DNA of 6,520 nucleotides from Pseudomonadota bacterium. Its GTDB lineage: Bacteria; Pseudomonadota; Gammaproteobacteria; Xanthomonadales; Xanthomonadaceae. Under the pieces are notes generated by a model. The model saw nothing but the letters and a program-made list of their open reading frames with translations. It did no database searches and was not told the origin of the DNA. Where the stretch lies: positions 1-6,520 of the forward strand of contig JAEWAG010000094.1 in assembly GCA_023391775.1 (NCBI GenBank), written 5' to 3'. Of this stretch, positions 6,306 to 6,520 are shown piece after piece. Positions within the stretch are counted from its first letter, which is position 1; every line of letters begins with the position of its first letter. The translations under genes and the position numbers were made by a program.

Positions 6306-6336
6306 TTGATTCAAAGCTGAATCAGCACTGAATCAG
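6306..6336 (+). repeat. Array of three 9-bp palindromes at 11-bp period
   Basis: TTGATTCAA (6306-6314), CTGAATCAG (6317-6325) and CTGAATCAG (6328-6336) are each palindromes around a single central base (TGA-N-TCA core), and their starts are exactly 11 bases apart. A related site, AATCAGATT (6353-6361), shares AATCAG placed exactly 22 bases after the last copy. Spacing of one helical turn puts all sites on one face of the DNA, which suits cooperative binding of a dimeric regulator. In RNA, TGATTCA (6307-6313) could instead pair with either TGAATCA copy. Confidence 0.6.
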
Positions 6337-6425
6337 AAGCCCGAACCCGACAAATCAGATTGCCCAAGCTGGTTAGGTGTATTACCTTACTACCACACCA
6401 CTGATCACACACACTGGAGCACACG

Positions 6426-6520
6426 ATGAACACCAAGACCCTGATCGCCGCCCTGGCCATCTCCCTCGCCGCCGCCCCCGCCTTCGCCGCCCCGCGCGTG
6501 GACCACATCGTCGACCTGCC
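6426..6520 (+). CDS. Sec-exported protein of unknown function (3' end beyond window)
   Basis: Only the first 31 codons are present. The start MNTKTLIAALAISLAAAPAFA is a textbook Sec signal peptide: a short N-region with one lysine, an 11-residue hydrophobic core and an AFA cleavage site near residue 21. The mature protein would begin APRVDHIVDL. There is no lipobox, so a periplasmic, outer-membrane or secreted protein is expected. TGGAG at 6415-6419 is a good ribosome-binding site 6 bases before the ATG. The visible mature part is too short to name a family. The long, AT-rich leader with sigma-54 and palindrome elements implies tight regulation of this gene. Confidence 0.82.
   Translation, partial: MNTKTLIAALAISLAAAPAFAAPRVDHIVDL

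Larger units (their letters stand above)
6076..6425 (+). promoter_or_regulatory. 350-bp regulatory region upstream of an exported-protein gene
   Basis: This region has no plausible gene. Its first part (to about 6220) is GC-rich and holds the SDR 3' hairpins and overlapping inverted repeats. From about 6225 the sequence becomes far more AT-rich than anything else in the window, as expected of a strong promoter and leader. It contains a sigma-54 type element, a phased palindrome array and the ribosome-binding site of the next gene, each listed separately. A TTGA-TTT-TCAA inverted repeat at 6243-6253 sits just upstream of the sigma-54 element. Confidence 0.6.

Noticed and set aside
6306..6361. 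Short regular repeats considered as a CRISPR array
   Set aside because: Units are 9 bp on an 11-bp period, with no room for spacers and no cas genes nearby.
6311..6508. Minus-strand 65-codon frame across the leader and the start of the exported protein gene
   Set aside because: It overlaps the signal peptide coding region antisense and covers the palindrome array; no family resemblance and no good reason to expect a gene.

Overview
The window is high-GC DNA (about 70% G+C in coding parts). It most resembles a member of the Xanthomonadaceae/Lysobacteraceae (Xanthomonas, Stenotrophomonas, Lysobacter or Luteimonas type). The strongest pointer is an OleA that is nearly collinear with the Xanthomonas campestris enzyme as I remember it. 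The genus is an inference; no rRNA or other marker is present.

Layout from left to right. (1) 1-630, + strand: the 3' part of a UPF0149/YecA-type gene ending in a SEC-C zinc motif. (2) 631-895: a non-coding gap holding GC-rich hairpins and a clear terminator that serves the convergent oleA. (3) 896-1912, - strand: oleA, the acyl-CoA condensing enzyme of long-chain olefin biosynthesis. (4) 2007-2321, - strand: a small DUF4156 lipoprotein. (5) 2429-5275, - strand: a large secreted M16 zinc metallopeptidase with an active N-terminal half and a degenerate C-terminal half. (6) 5276-5370: a divergent promoter region. (7) 5371-6075, + strand: a classical short-chain dehydrogenase/reductase of the C-factor/sniffer-like type. 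(8) 6076-6425: a 350-bp regulatory region whose second half is much more AT-rich than the rest. (9) 6426-6520, + strand: the 5' end of a gene for a Sec-exported protein.

The M16 peptidase, lipoprotein and oleA genes point the same way with gaps of about 100 bp, so they may be partly co-transcribed. However, oleA has a good -10 element of its own and a terminator right behind it. Neither oleB, oleC nor oleD lies in the window, so OleA must rely on partners encoded elsewhere. Peptidase and lipoprotein are both predicted envelope proteins; OleA and the SDR are cytoplasmic.

The most notable part is the leader region 6170-6425. It holds a strong sigma-54 type -24/-12 element. About 85-120 bp upstream of the predicted start are overlapping perfect palindromes, where an enhancer-binding protein would usually sit. 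Downstream is an array of three 9-bp palindromes on an exact 11-bp period, with a related fourth site on the same grid. This suggests an elaborately controlled exported protein, but its identity cannot be told from the 31 residues visible. I see no mobile element, CRISPR array, tRNA or rRNA, and no clear sign of an undescribed multi-gene system.
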